Translations under genes and position numbers: made by a program | The notes under the pieces: model-generated | What the model was told of the DNA's origin: nothing | Database searches by the model: none | The model's input: the letters and a program-made list of their open reading frames with translations, nothing else | Shown here: positions 45,300 through 54,703 of the stretch, one piece after another | Layout: each line of letters begins with the position of its first letter | Numbering within the stretch: position 1 is the first letter of the stretch | Source: Planctomycetota bacterium | GTDB lineage: Bacteria; Planctomycetota; UBA1135; GCA-002686595 | Assembly (NCBI GenBank): GCA_022446815.1 | Contig: JAKVCD010000029.1 | Coordinates: 41,512 to 105,511 of the forward strand | Direction: 5' to 3' | Length of the DNA stretch: 64,000 nt

Positions 45300-46112
45300 A
45301 TGCCTGCAAGACGAGAGATCCAAGCCGGAGAGCTCCTGCTGGAAGCGAACGGCCTCGCCAAGAGCTACCACGGGAGGCGCGTCGTGGACGGGGTCGCCTT
45401 CAACGTCTGCGCAGGTGAGATCGTGGGCCTCTTAGGCCCCAATGGCGCAGGCAAGTCGACGACCTTCAGGATGACGGTCGGCCTCGTCACCCCCGATGAA
45501 GGGAGCGTCAGCCTCCTCGGCCAAGAGTGCTCGCGTCTCCCGATGTACAAGCGCGCACGCCTCGGCATGGGCTACCTGCCGCAGGAGCCGAGTATCTTCC
45601 GCAGGATGACCGTAGAAGGGAACCTCATGGCGGTCTTGGAGACTATGCCGTTCAGTCGCAGCGAGCGGAAAGCGGAGTGCGCGAGGCTCTTAGCAGACCT
45701 CGAGTTGACCCACCTCGCCGGGAACCTCGCAGAGACCCTCTCGGGAGGAGAGCGCAGGCGCCTCGAGCTCTCTAGGGCCCTCGCGACTCGCCCTGCTGTG
45801 CTCCTGCTCGATGAGCCCTTCGCTGGGGTTGACCCGATCAACGTCCACGAGATCCAGGAGCTGGTCGAGAAGATGCGCGACAAGGGGATCGGGATCCTCA
45901 TCACAGACCACAACGTACGGGAGACCCTCCAGACGACGGATCGCTCGTACATCATCCACGCGGGCAAGATCCTCCGGGAGGGCGACGCAGAGTTCCTCGT
46001 GAAAGATGCGGCAGTCCGGGAGGTGTACCTCGGCCGCAACTTCGACGTCCCCATCACGGGGGGCGTCTCAAGCGCAGAGGCCGACGCCCTCATCAGTGAC
46101 GAGGGCGAGTGA
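45300..46112 (+). CDS. lptB: LPS export ABC transporter ATPase LptB
   Basis: 270 residues. Walker A is GPNGAGKSTTF, the Q-loop segment is YLPQEPSIFRRMTVEGNL, the signature is LSGGERRRLEL and Walker B is VLLLDEPFAGVDPI. The wording FRRMTVEGNL and GVDPINVHEIQ is specific for LptB within ABC proteins. It powers lipopolysaccharide extraction from the inner membrane with LptFG, which are not in the window. Its presence argues for an LPS-type outer membrane. The usual neighbours lptA, lptC and rpoN are absent. Confidence 0.93.
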   Translation: MPARREIQAGELLLEANGLAKSYHGRRVVDGVAFNVCAGEIVGLLGPNGAGKSTTFRMTVGLVTPDEGSVSLLGQECSRLPMYKRARLGMGYLPQEPSIFRRMTVEGNLMAVLETMPFSRSERKAECARLLADLELTHLAGNLAETLSGGERRRLELSRALATRPAVLLLDEPFAGVDPINVHEIQELVEKMRDKGIGILITDHNVRETLQTTDRSYIIHAGKILREGDAEFLVKDAAVREVYLGRNFDVPITGGVSSAEADALISDEGE

Positions 46113-46214
46113 AGGCGCCAGCCCCCTTCTCCAGCCCTCCGTTGAGCAAATTGGTAGCCGTGGATATCATGCTTGCCCGTTTTCCGGCCCCTCCTCCCTG
46201 TTAATTAGCCCTCC

Positions 46215-46967
46215 ATGAAGATCATCGCCTGCATCAAGCGCGTCCCCGCTACCGACGCCCAAGCCAAGATCGACGCGAGCGCGAGCAGCCTCGACACGAG
46301 CTCCTTCCAGTACATGACCTCCTTCTACGACGAGATCGCCGTGGAAGAGGCGGTCAAGACCAAGGAGAGCCACGGCGGCGAGGTGACCATCTTGACCCTC
46401 GGCCCCGCTGAAGCCTCGAAGGAGGTGCGAGAGTGCATCGCCAAGGGCGCCGACGCCGGCGTCATCCTCACCGATGACGACTGGCAGGCGCGCGACTGCC
46501 GGAGCACTGCCAAGGCTCTCGCTGCGAAGATCCAAGAGCTCGGCGCAGACATCGTCTTCTGCGGCAAAGTCGCGACCGATCGCGACAACGCTGCTGTCGG
46601 CCCGATGCTCGCGACCTACCTCGGCTGGGCCTGCGTAACGGACGCGTGCGAGCTCGAGCTCGACGGGTCAAGCGGAACAGCCAAGCGCGCTACCGAGGCA
46701 GGCCTCGAGTCCGTGAGCTTCTCCCTTCCTGCAGTCATCACCTGTGACAAAGGCCTGAACGAGCCTCGCTATGCAGGGCTCAAGGGAATCATGGCGGCGA
46801 AGAAGAAGCCCCTCGACGAAGCTGCACCCCAAGCTGAAGAGTCCCATGCAAAGGTCGTCTCGCTCGAGACTCCGGCACCCCGCCCCGAGGGTAAGATCAT
46901 CGGCGAAGGAGCAGCCGCCGTCGAAGACCTCATCCAAGCTCTCCGCAACGAGGCCAAGGTCCTCTAA
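46215..46967 (+). CDS. etfB: Electron transfer flavoprotein beta subunit
   Basis: 250 residues. It starts KIIACIKRVPATDAQAKID and carries the AMP-binding ETF signature VFCGKVATDRDNAAVGPMLA and LPAVITCDKGLNEPRY. With EtfA it passes electrons from acyl-CoA dehydrogenases and similar enzymes to the quinone pool. The EtfA gene follows five bases later. No ETF-quinone oxidoreductase is in view. Confidence 0.96.
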   Translation: MKIIACIKRVPATDAQAKIDASASSLDTSSFQYMTSFYDEIAVEEAVKTKESHGGEVTILTLGPAEASKEVRECIAKGADAGVILTDDDWQARDCRSTAKALAAKIQELGADIVFCGKVATDRDNAAVGPMLATYLGWACVTDACELELDGSSGTAKRATEAGLESVSFSLPAVITCDKGLNEPRYAGLKGIMAAKKKPLDEAAPQAEESHAKVVSLETPAPRPEGKIIGEGAAAVEDLIQALRNEAKVL

Positions 46968-46972
46968 ATCAC

Positions 46973-47932
46973 ATGTCAAAGGCCATCCTCTTCATCGAAC
47001 ACGCTGGCGGCGAGCTTCGCCGTGCATCCCTCGAGTGCCTCGGCGCAGCCCTCTCAGCTGGGCTCGACGTCACCGCTGTTGTGATGGGCCCTGGCGCTGA
47101 CGCCGCGGCCTCAGCGCTCTCCTCTAGTGGAGCCAACGCGATCTGCCACCTCACAGGGGCAGACACATGGAGCCCCGATCGCGCCGCCGCTGACCTGGCC
47201 GCGCTGGCCAAGGAGTCTGGCGCCAGCGCCTTCCTCGCGGCTGCCACAGCCACGGGCAAGGACGTCGCGCCTAGGGTCGCAGCCCACCTCGACAGCACGC
47301 TCTTCTCAGACATCACCTCACTCGACTCCTCTTCTGGCTCCCTCCGGACCACCCGTCCCTGGCTCGCTGGTAAGGTCATCGCGACTTGCGAGAGTGCGAG
47401 CGAAGTGTTCTGCGCGACCACTCGCCCCAACGCCTTCAGCGCGCCTGAGGGCGGCGGCTCTGCAGAGGTCTCTGAGCGGGCTGCTAGCGCTGACTGCAAG
47501 GCCAGCGTCACCGGGGTCAGCGCCAAGGAGGGCGGCAAGCTCGATGTCCAAGAAGCGAGCGTCGTGGTCGCAGGAGGCCGAGGCCTCCAAGAGGCGGAGC
47601 ACTTCTCACTCGTCGAGGGGCTCGCAGACGCCTTCGGTGGTGCCGCAGCAGTAGGCGCGAGTCGCGCCATCGTCGATGCAGGCTGGCGACCGCACTCCGA
47701 GCAAGTCGGACAGACCGGGAAGGTCGTCTCCCCCAACCTCTACATCGCAGTCGGGATCTCTGGGGCCATCCAGCACCTCGCTGGCATGCGCACCTCCAAG
47801 ACGATCGTCGCGATCAACAAAGACGCGGACGCTCCGATCTTTAAGGTCGCTGACTACGGCATCGTCGGCGACGCCTTCGAGGTCGTCCCCGCCCTGACCG
47901 AAGCTATCGCCAAGGTCCAGGCCGAGGCCTGA
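46973..47932 (+). CDS. etfA: Electron transfer flavoprotein alpha subunit
   Basis: 319 residues. The N-terminal domain is followed by the FAD-binding C-terminal domain with [37 protein letters not shown] and [20 protein letters not shown], all diagnostic. It binds FAD and docks to EtfB. It converges with the xdhC-like gene, with three bases between the stops and no terminator visible. Confidence 0.96.
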   Translation: MSKAILFIEHAGGELRRASLECLGAALSAGLDVTAVVMGPGADAAASALSSSGANAICHLTGADTWSPDRAAADLAALAKESGASAFLAAATATGKDVAPRVAAHLDSTLFSDITSLDSSSGSLRTTRPWLAGKVIATCESASEVFCATTRPNAFSAPEGGGSAEVSERAASADCKASVTGVSAKEGGKLDVQEASVVVAGGRGLQEAEHFSLVEGLADAFGGAAAVGASRAIVDAGWRPHSEQVGQTGKVVSPNLYIAVGISGAIQHLAGMRTSKTIVAINKDADAPIFKVADYGIVGDAFEVVPALTEAIAKVQAEA

Positions 47933-47935
47933 GCC

Positions 47936-48724
47936 TCACACTTCCAGGGGGACCCCGAGGAGCTCTGCTGCCACGCTGATCGCGATGGCGCGGGGCTCCT
48001 TCGAGCCCCGGACGAGACCGATCGGAGAGCGCACAGCGCTGAGCGCCTCATCAGAGAAGCCCTTGGCCTTGAGTCGCTCTTGAAAGCGGGCCCACTTGCG
48101 ATCGCTCCCGATCAGCCCGACGTAAGCGAACTCATGGATGCGGGGCAGGCATGCTTCGAGGATCGCTTGGTCCAAGGCGTGGCTGTGCGTCATCACGACG
48201 ATCGAGGCGCCGGGCTCGAGCTCGTCAATGACACCTTCCGGCGCATCAACGAGGTCCAGGTGAGCGGCGAGCTCAGCAGGCGGCTTCGGGTGTAGCTCCT
48301 CCGGCGTCCTTGAATCGACCAAGCGCAGGTCGGCGTCTAGATATCCCGCGAGGCCGCCGAGAGCTTGTCCGACGTGACCAGCGCCAAAGATCACGATCTC
48401 ACGTCGCCTCCACTCGTGCCGCTCGAAGAACAAGGTCACCGCCCCGCCACAGCACTGGCCAGCGCTCTCACCGAGCGGAAACTCGACGTTCTCTGCCGCT
48501 GCGCCATCCCCTGTGAGCATCGCCTGGGCGTGCTCGGTCGCGAGCTGCTCGAGGCGGCCGCCACCGATGGTCCCGTGCCGGATGCCATCCCCTGCGACGA
48601 TCATGCGAGCGCCCTCTTCGCGCGGAGCGCTCCCCTTCACGCCTGCGACGACGACCAAGACGCACGGGACGCGCTCATCCCGGAGGGCGCTCAAGGCGCC
48701 GAGCCAATCCTGACAGTTGCTCAC
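47936..48724 (-). CDS. XdhC/CoxI family molybdoenzyme maturation protein
   Basis: 262 residues from the GTG at 48724; the frame stays open further upstream only because it runs through the tRNA-Val gene. The N-terminal XdhC_CoxI domain is seen in RVPCVLVVVAGVKGSAPREE, HGTIGGGRLE and ESAGQCCGGAVTLFFE with its conserved CC pair. The C-terminal Rossmann domain has IFGAGHVGQALGGLAG. Such proteins bind and sulfurate the molybdenum cofactor for xanthine dehydrogenase-type enzymes. No molybdoenzyme gene is in the window. Confidence 0.88.
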   Translation of the reverse strand: MSNCQDWLGALSALRDERVPCVLVVVAGVKGSAPREEGARMIVAGDGIRHGTIGGGRLEQLATEHAQAMLTGDGAAAENVEFPLGESAGQCCGGAVTLFFERHEWRRREIVIFGAGHVGQALGGLAGYLDADLRLVDSRTPEELHPKPPAELAAHLDLVDAPEGVIDELEPGASIVVMTHSHALDQAILEACLPRIHEFAYVGLIGSDRKWARFQERLKAKGFSDEALSAVRSPIGLVRGSKEPRAIAISVAAELLGVPLEV

Positions 48725-48770
48725 GTGAGCATGATAGCCGCGTTCCCCGAGGGGCGCAGGCGGCGGGGGC

Positions 48771-48846
48771 TGGTGGGCGATACTGGACTCGAACCAGTAA
48801 CCTCCACGCTGTGAACATGGCACTCTACCAATTGAGTTAATCGCCC
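48771..48846 (-). tRNA. tRNA-Val (anticodon CAC)
   Basis: A cloverleaf on the minus strand: acceptor GGGCGAT/ATCGCCC, D stem ACTC/GAGT, anticodon stem CCATG/CGTGG with loop TTCACAG, and a perfect T stem ACTGG/CCAGT with loop TTCGAGT. The anticodon CAC reads GUG (valine). The CCA end is encoded (48771-48773). It lies 46 bases upstream of the xdhC-like start on the same strand. Confidence 0.95.
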
Positions 48847-48941
48847 ACGCCTGAGGCCCTCTGGGGCCTCGAAGGGCCGAACACTCTAGAGTCAGCCCGG
48901 CCTCGTGGCAAGACGCTGCCCTCAACAGCGCAGGAGAGGCC

Positions 48942-49808
48942 TCACTCGGGGTCGAGGTCTCGCCCGAGGGTCCTCTTCAGGAGGTCCCCGAGGCGCCCCT
49001 CAGCGCGGCGCAGCATCATCCGGACCGCGTCCTCGCTGCGACCGCCCATTCGCTCGCCAGCCTCACGCAGGGACAGGCCCTGGAAGAAGACCAGAGTGAT
49101 GGCGCGGCGGTGGTCCTCAGAGAGCTCACTCATGGCGTCACGGAGGATCTCAAAGCTCTCAACCCGCTGAACTCGCATCGTGACCGTAAGGTCCGCGCTC
49201 ATCGGATCGATCGGCTTCTGCGCTTCAGCGTCCTTCGACTGCGTCGGCTCGAGGCTACGCTCCCTCGAGAGGTCGCGCTTACCAGCCGAGTAGAACTCCG
49301 CCCGATCCCGGATCTTGTTCTGCATGATCTGGATCAACCAGCGCAGCAAGCTCCCCTCGCCCCGGTACTTGTACGCTCGAAAGTCCCTCGTCGCCTCGCG
49401 GAAGGTCGTCTGAGCGAGGTCGTCCGGCTCCTCCTTGGCCTTGAGCCTAGGGCCGAGCCTGCGCCGGGCGGTCTGGACGAGGACGTGGTAATAACGCGTG
49501 AAGAGTTCGTTCAGCGCCTCCGCGTCACCGTCTTGTGCCAAGGTCACGAGGCGCTTGATCTCTTTGTCGTTGGAGAACTCTTGGGGCAGACCTTTCTCCA
49601 CGATCTCACCCTCTGCAGGTCTGTCGAGTGAACCACCCGCTCCTTCTTGGGGCTCAGGCTGCTTGTTCTCTTTCTCGGTCATGAGATCGGTCGGCGCAAA
49701 GCTGGGGGAGAAGCGCGCGCGCTCAGCCCTCATACGACGGTAGTGGTCCCACATTCTCCCCGTCTTTAGCTCATCAACTCTGTTTCTAGGACTCTTGGTC
49801 GTTCCCAT
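48942..49808 (-). CDS. ECF-type RNA polymerase sigma factor with N-terminal extension
   Basis: 288 residues from the ATG at 49808, which has AGGAGG seven bases upstream; a GTG directly before it is too close. Residues 1-85 are a charged extension not found in ordinary ECF factors. Region 2 follows (ALNELFTRYYHVLVQTARRR, then DDLAQTTFREATRDFRAYKY and LLRWLIQIMQNKIRDRAEF). Region 4 is LSEDHRRAITLVFFQGLSLR, then GRSEDAVRMMLRRAEGRL. The long linker between them (EPTQSKDAEAQKPID) is also unusual. It is similar in layout to the ECF groups frequent in planctomycetes. No anti-sigma gene adjoins it. Confidence 0.88.
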   Translation of the reverse strand: MGTTKSPRNRVDELKTGRMWDHYRRMRAERARFSPSFAPTDLMTEKENKQPEPQEGAGGSLDRPAEGEIVEKGLPQEFSNDKEIKRLVTLAQDGDAEALNELFTRYYHVLVQTARRRLGPRLKAKEEPDDLAQTTFREATRDFRAYKYRGEGSLLRWLIQIMQNKIRDRAEFYSAGKRDLSRERSLEPTQSKDAEAQKPIDPMSADLTVTMRVQRVESFEILRDAMSELSEDHRRAITLVFFQGLSLREAGERMGGRSEDAVRMMLRRAEGRLGDLLKRTLGRDLDPE

Positions 49809-49908
49809 CACGATACCTCCTGAGTGTGCGTGTCTGCTCGGAAATCACCCACGCCGTCCGCGCGAGGTGACCGCCTCCTACCCCTAGAACGAGAAACAGG
49901 CCGGCCGC

Positions 49909-52035
49909 TCAGCCGTCACTTCGTAAAAACTCGACGAAATCCGCCTCAAGCAGGACCTCGACACCCAGCTCTTCGGCCTTCTTCGCCTTGCTGCCGGGTT
50001 TTCCGCCCACGACCAAGTAGTCGGTCTTCTTGCTCACAGAGGAGGCCACCCGGCCACCAGCGGCCTCAGCCTGCTGCTTAGCCTCGGCACGGGTCATCCC
50101 CTCCATCGTCCCTGTAAAGACCAACGTCTTCCCATCAAGCGCACCGCCCCCGGCGCTCTCCTCCGGATACACAAGCTCCACTCCACCAGAAAAGAGCCGC
50201 TCCAAGAGCGCTACTCCCTCCTCAGAGCGGAACCACTCCGCGATCGATGCAGCCACCTCAGGCCCAATCCCATCTACCTCCAAGAGCTCCTCCTCACACG
50301 CAGCCTTGAGCGCGTCGAGGTTGTCAAAGTGGAGCGCGAGCAAGCGACCGGTCTGCGCTCCGACATCAGGGATGGCTAGAGCTGCGAGGAAGCGACCGAA
50401 GTCGATTCGCCTGCGCTCTCTGAGCTCCTCGAAGAGCCCGTCCACGCTCTTCTCACCCCAGCGATCTAACGCCACCAGGGCCGCTCTGATCCCTTCCTCT
50501 CGATCAAGATGGAAGAGGTCTCCGGGGCCATGGATCAACCCAGCCTCGATGAGCTGAGCGATCTGTTTGGGGCCGATCCTGTCGATCTCAAAGCCACCTC
50601 TGCCAGCCAGATGGGTCGTCCGGCCTACGACCTGCGGCGGGCAGCCGTAGGTGTTTGGACAGCGCCAGTACTTCCCCTCCTGTACAGGCACTGTGCCGCA
50701 TGCGGGGCAGGTGGCAGGCACCGCGTACTCTTCTGCCCACCCCCTCGTCACGCCGGAGATCGCACCGCCACCCTCTGCTCGCAGCTCTTCAGGGAGCAGC
50801 TCATCCCAATCAGCAGGCGCAGCACCAGAGGCCGCCTTAGCGACCCCGTTGATCTGGGGGATCACATCTCCGGCGCGGTGGACGAAGACTCTGTCTCCGA
50901 CCTTCACCCCAAGGCTCGCGAGATGCTCTGCGTTGTGCAGAGTGGTGTGCCGCACCACCACTCCGCCGACCTCGACTGCCTGGACGTGGGCGCGGGGGGT
51001 GAGCCGCCCATTTGTCCCAACGCTAGCCTCGATCGCGAGGAGCGTAGTAGAGACCTCTCGCGCAGTGAACTTATGAGCGTACTGCCAACGCATCGCGCGC
51101 GCTGTTCGCCCTAGGCGTTCACGCAGAGCGAGATCATCGAGCTTCGCCACGACACCGTCGATCTCGAACGGGATGTCGTCCCGGCCTGCCTCCATCTTTG
51201 CGTGGTAAGCGATGCAGGAGTCGAGGCCCTTCACGACCTCACCGTAGCCGCTGAAGGGCAGCCCCCAGCGCTTGAGCGCCTTGTTCGCTTCAGTCTGGCT
51301 CGCATATTCTTCATCCCGAAAGCGCGGCGCAGACCAAGTGTGAAACTCCAAGGGATACTCGGCTACAGCGCTAGGATCGTTCCGCCGGAGCGCGCCTGCG
51401 GCCGCGTTCCTAGGGTTCGCGAGCCGATCTTGGCCAGCGGCTTCACGCGCCTCGTTGAAGGCGTGGAAGCGCTCAAGTTGGATGAGCACCTCTCCACGCA
51501 CCTCGAGCACCTTCGGCAAGTCTCCACCGCTCGTGTCGAGAGAGAGCGGGAGGTTGCGCACAGTGCGCAGATTTTGCGTCACGTCTTCACCGATGCGTCC
51601 GTCGCCGCGAGTGACGCCGCGAACAAAGACGCCGTCCTCATAGATCAAAGAAGCGCTCACGCCGTCGAACTTGGGCTCGACGACCCACTCGAGCTCGTCC
51701 CCCTCCTCTTCGCCGATGAAGCGCAAGAGCTTCTCTTCGAACTCGCGCACCTCCTCTTCACCGAAGAGGCTCTCGATCGAGAGCATGGGGACCTCATGCT
51801 CGACCTTCTCAAAGCTCTCGCCCTCGGGGAGCGGTGCGCCGACCCGCTGGGTCGGACTGTCAGGGGACACGAGCTCTTGATGTTCGGCCTCGATGGCCTC
51901 GAGCTCCCGAAAGAGGGCGTCGTACTCCGCGTCCGAGATCTCGGGCTTGGCCTCGTTGTAGTAGAGGCGCTCGTGTCGCGTGAGCTCTGCGCGGAGCCAC
52001 TCGGCTCGCTCGCGTGCCACTTTCGGTTCAGCCAC
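49909..52035 (-). CDS. ligA: NAD-dependent DNA ligase LigA
   Basis: 708 residues. Adenylation motif KFDG is at 122-125 with nucleophile K122. The OB-fold is followed by the zinc finger CPACGTVPVQEGKYWRCPNT with a further CPP. Helix-hairpin-helix repeats follow (AALAIPDVGAQTGRLLALHF, EVDGIGPEVAASIAEWF), and the C-terminal BRCT domain contains LVFTGTMEGMTRAEAKQQAE. It seals nicks in replication and repair. The GTG start directly abuts the TAG stop of cdd with no bases between. Confidence 0.97.
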   Translation of the reverse strand: MAEPKVARERAEWLRAELTRHERLYYNEAKPEISDAEYDALFRELEAIEAEHQELVSPDSPTQRVGAPLPEGESFEKVEHEVPMLSIESLFGEEEVREFEEKLLRFIGEEEGDELEWVVEPKFDGVSASLIYEDGVFVRGVTRGDGRIGEDVTQNLRTVRNLPLSLDTSGGDLPKVLEVRGEVLIQLERFHAFNEAREAAGQDRLANPRNAAAGALRRNDPSAVAEYPLEFHTWSAPRFRDEEYASQTEANKALKRWGLPFSGYGEVVKGLDSCIAYHAKMEAGRDDIPFEIDGVVAKLDDLALRERLGRTARAMRWQYAHKFTAREVSTTLLAIEASVGTNGRLTPRAHVQAVEVGGVVVRHTTLHNAEHLASLGVKVGDRVFVHRAGDVIPQINGVAKAASGAAPADWDELLPEELRAEGGGAISGVTRGWAEEYAVPATCPACGTVPVQEGKYWRCPNTYGCPPQVVGRTTHLAGRGGFEIDRIGPKQIAQLIEAGLIHGPGDLFHLDREEGIRAALVALDRWGEKSVDGLFEELRERRRIDFGRFLAALAIPDVGAQTGRLLALHFDNLDALKAACEEELLEVDGIGPEVAASIAEWFRSEEGVALLERLFSGGVELVYPEESAGGGALDGKTLVFTGTMEGMTRAEAKQQAEAAGGRVASSVSKKTDYLVVGGKPGSKAKKAEELGVEVLLEADFVEFLRSDG

Positions 52036-52461
52036 CTAGGCCTCGCCCTTGATGTCCGACTCCCCTATAGCCCGAGGGAGGAGCTCGGCGATGGTCGTGT
52101 CCACACGCTCACCGTCTGCACCGATCGAGATGACCTCCAAGTCAGGTGCGTGCTCATGCAAGACCTGCCTGCAAGCTCCGCAGGGCATCAGGGCGCCGTC
52201 TCGATCCGTCGTAATGACGACAGCGCGGAAGCCACGGACGCCATCAGACACAGCGCGAAAGACCGCGCTACGCTCGGCGCAGATCGTTAGACCATAGCTC
52301 GCGCTCTCTACGTTGCAGCCTGCGTGGACGCTCCCGTCTGTAGCAAGGAGCGCAGCGCCTACACACAGCCCGGAGTACGGACTGTGCGCATTCACGAGCG
52401 CACCCTTCGCCGCTTCAAGAAGGCGATCGATCTCCTCGTTCGTCAGGTTTGAGCCGGTCAT
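52036..52461 (-). CDS. cdd: Cytidine deaminase
   Basis: 141 residues from the ATG at 52461; the longer frame upstream overlaps the next gene and has no family similarity. Zinc site: CAERSAVF with the catalytic glutamate, and PCGACRQVL with the two cysteine ligands. SPYSGLCVGAALL and GCNVESASYGLTI complete the signature. This is the small tetrameric form. It salvages cytidine and deoxycytidine to uridine forms. It is co-transcribed with ligA. Confidence 0.95.
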   Translation of the reverse strand: MTGSNLTNEEIDRLLEAAKGALVNAHSPYSGLCVGAALLATDGSVHAGCNVESASYGLTICAERSAVFRAVSDGVRGFRAVVITTDRDGALMPCGACRQVLHEHAPDLEVISIGADGERVDTTIAELLPRAIGESDIKGEA

Positions 52462-52525
52462 GGTGGGACAATTTTGCCGATCGTTCGCCCTCAGAGCGAG
52501 GGATTGCCCGCGCCGGCTAGGCACA

Positions 52526-52933
52526 TCAGGCAGACAGCTCTTCCGAGCCGCGATATCCGAGGAAGGGGACGCTGAGGCGGATCTGTCGGCGTCCGCTCTG
52601 CGGGTCCTCCCACTCTTCCTCGCGGAATACAACATGTGCCTCGCATCCGAGGAGCTCCTGAGGGGTGAGCTCGAGGGTGCCGCCCGTGTCAAAGCCGAAG
52701 GCGCTGAGCACGTGCTTGACGCGGTGTGCAGCGCGCTCACTCCAAGTGAGCGAGTCCCAGCCCGCAGTGCGCCCGATGTGCTCCCCTTCCACTACCTCTA
52801 AGCGCATGCTCCAACGCGAGCTGCCATCTCTTGTCGCCCCCTCACGAACCTCTGCCACTCTGCACAGGTGCTCCCCCTCGGGGACCGAGACGAAGCTCTC
52901 GAGGTCCTCTACTTCGCTGAAGTCGTAGCGCAT
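52526..52933 (-). CDS. DUF669-like protein
   Basis: 135 residues from the ATG at 52933, which has GGAG five bases upstream. The pattern VPEGEHLCRVAEVREGATRD, RLEVVEGEHIGRTAGWDSLT and RVKHVLSAFGFD follows the order of DUF669 proteins (PxGxYxxxIxxxxxxxT...FexxxGxxxGrxxxDxL). Those proteins are best known from phage genomes next to recombination genes and are probably single-strand DNA-binding OB-folds. Here no phage gene is nearby; it sits 64 bases upstream of cdd-ligA on the same strand, which would fit a DNA-repair function. Confidence 0.65.
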   Translation of the reverse strand: MRYDFSEVEDLESFVSVPEGEHLCRVAEVREGATRDGSSRWSMRLEVVEGEHIGRTAGWDSLTWSERAAHRVKHVLSAFGFDTGGTLELTPQELLGCEAHVVFREEEWEDPQSGRRQIRLSVPFLGYRGSEELSA

Positions 52934-53314
52934 CTTTACTCCTCTATGGATGAGTCGGGACCATCCCCGACAGAGAGGGACTCTCTCTCCCTCTTTAGGT
53001 CGCATGGCGCTCAGCATTTTCTGGCACGCGAGCGACCCTCGCTTCCTGAGCAGAAGACTCGACCCCTGTGGCCTGATCAGTCAGCCTTAAGAGCGAATGT
53101 AGAGGAGCCCCCAAAAGGAGTTCCCTTTTGCTGCAGCGGCCCCTCAGGCGGCAGCCCTCGGTTATCATCTAAGGAATCCAATCAGCCATCTGAACGCCCT
53201 AGGGTGTGGTCACACCCCTCTTCAGATCTGGCGATTACCTCCCCCCCCCTCCCCCCAATCGTGGATCCCGAGAAGAGCACTAGCGCAGCCCCTGACGAGG
53301 CGCTTCGCAGCCCT
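52934..53314. promoter_or_regulatory. Divergent promoter region with polypyrimidine tract
   Basis: A 381-base gap between the DUF669-like gene and the sugar-binding protein gene. A frame is open across it on the plus strand but its translation is proline-rich and low in protein character, so it is read as non-coding. Just before the binding-protein gene lies a run of cytosines, nine then six, interrupted by one T (53238-53256). No clear operator dyad was seen. A GTG at 53261 could extend the next gene by 18 codons. Confidence 0.4.
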
Positions 53315-54703
53315 ATGGCGACCACCGTCCGCGCAGCGCTCTCGCCCGGCGGCTGGGTCATCGTTCTCTTGGCTGGCCTCTCGACCCTGTTCGTAATGGC
53401 CAGGGCAGACACATCACGGTCGGGGCTCGACATGTGGGTGTTCGCTCGTCCACACCACGAGATGTATCTCCCGAACGTCGAGAGCTGGAACGCCAACCAA
53501 GACCCAGACCTAAACCTCTACCTCCTCTCACTGCCCGCGCTTGAGCGGCGCATGAGCTCTGGCTTCCTCTCAGACACTCCTGTCGCAGACCTGATCGAGG
53601 CGGATGTTCGAGTCGCGAGTCGAGCCTTCACAGGACCGCTCAAAGACGTCGGCTTCCTCGATCTAACGGATCGCATCCGTGAGTCCGGGATCGACGAGGA
53701 GATCAACCCGCCCTCCTTCACCCCTTGGACCTCTAGAGGGCGCATCTTCGGACTCCCCCACGACGTCCACCCCGTGATGCTCGCTTACCGAGCAGACCTC
53801 GTCGAGGCCGCTGGGATCGACGTCACAACCATCGAGACTTGGGACGACTTCATCCGAGCCATGAGCCCTCTCATGGCAGATGAGGACGGGGATGGGCGCC
53901 CAGATCGCTACCTGCTCAACGTCTGGGAGACCCAGATCGACACTATCGAGGCCTTCATCCTGCAAGCTGGCGGCAGCTACTTTGATGAGCAGGAGCGCGT
54001 CGCGATCAACAGCGAGATCAACGCCAAGGTGATCGCAACTATAACTACGTGGATCACTGGCCCTGGCCGCATCGCTGTGGACGCGCAAGAGTTCACCGCC
54101 TCAGGAAACCGTCTCAAGCTCGAGGGCTTCGTGGTCGCGTCCATCATGCCGGACTGGCTCGGCGGCGTCTGGAAGCACGACATGAGCGACCTGTCCGGGA
54201 AGATCAAGCTCATGCCGCTCCCCGCCTGGGAGCCAGACGGTCGCCGCACGACGGTATGGGGCGGGACGATGCTCGGCATCGCGCGCAGCACCCAAGACCC
54301 TGAGGCAGCCTGGGAGATCGCCAAGCACCTCTACCTCTCAGAAGATCTGGCCCTCCAGCTCTACGAGAGCAACGGCATCATCTCTCCCATCAGGCGGCTG
54401 TGGTCTCGTGACTTCTACGATGTGCCGGACGACTTCTTCCAAGGTCAGGCGCCAGGTCGCATGTACATCGAGCTCGCCCCCTCCGTACCGAGGCGTACCT
54501 CCTCACCCTTCAATCAGATCGCCAAGGAGCGCGTCCGAGACGCTCTGACTAGGCTGCGTGAGTACGCTGAGCAGGAACAGCTCTTCACCGTTGAGGCTCT
54601 CCTGCCGGAGGCGAGGAGCCAGCTCGAGGCAGCACACGCCGACATTCAGCTCCGCGTCGATCGCAACATGTTCCTCAAGGCCGGGGCGAAGGGTCAAAGA
54701 TGA
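53315..54703 (+). CDS. Sugar ABC transporter substrate-binding protein
   Basis: 462 residues from the ATG at 53315 (GTG 53261 is an alternative). An uncleaved-looking N-terminal helix (WVIVLLAGLSTLFVMA) suggests a membrane-tethered binding protein. The fold is that of family-1 extracellular solute-binding proteins: ESWNANQDPDLNLYLL, TSRGRIFGLPHDVHPVMLAY, the hallmark ETWDDFIRAMSPLMADEDGD, and VWGGTMLGIARSTQDPEAAW. It delivers oligosaccharides to the following permeases. The neighbouring glucanase and phosphorylase suggest beta-1,3-gluco-oligosaccharides, an inference from context only. Confidence 0.9.
   Translation: MATTVRAALSPGGWVIVLLAGLSTLFVMARADTSRSGLDMWVFARPHHEMYLPNVESWNANQDPDLNLYLLSLPALERRMSSGFLSDTPVADLIEADVRVASRAFTGPLKDVGFLDLTDRIRESGIDEEINPPSFTPWTSRGRIFGLPHDVHPVMLAYRADLVEAAGIDVTTIETWDDFIRAMSPLMADEDGDGRPDRYLLNVWETQIDTIEAFILQAGGSYFDEQERVAINSEINAKVIATITTWITGPGRIAVDAQEFTASGNRLKLEGFVVASIMPDWLGGVWKHDMSDLSGKIKLMPLPAWEPDGRRTTVWGGTMLGIARSTQDPEAAWEIAKHLYLSEDLALQLYESNGIISPIRRLWSRDFYDVPDDFFQGQAPGRMYIELAPSVPRRTSSPFNQIAKERVRDALTRLREYAEQEQLFTVEALLPEARSQLEAAHADIQLRVDRNMFLKAGAKGQR

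Noticed and set aside
48365..48814. A 149-codon open frame ending in GDTGLEPVTSTL
   Set aside because: It is the antisense of the xdhC-like gene running into the opposite strand of tRNA-Val(CAC); this ending is a well-known false-protein signature of tRNA genes.
51202..52290. A 362-codon open frame opposite ligA and cdd
   Set aside because: It is a shadow of two certain genes on the other strand, with leucine/arginine-rich, low-complexity translation and no family signature.
52868..53314. N-terminal extension of the sugar-binding protein to 52868
   Set aside because: The extra 149 codons are proline/serine-rich, overlap the DUF669-like start on the other strand and place the membrane helix deep inside the protein.
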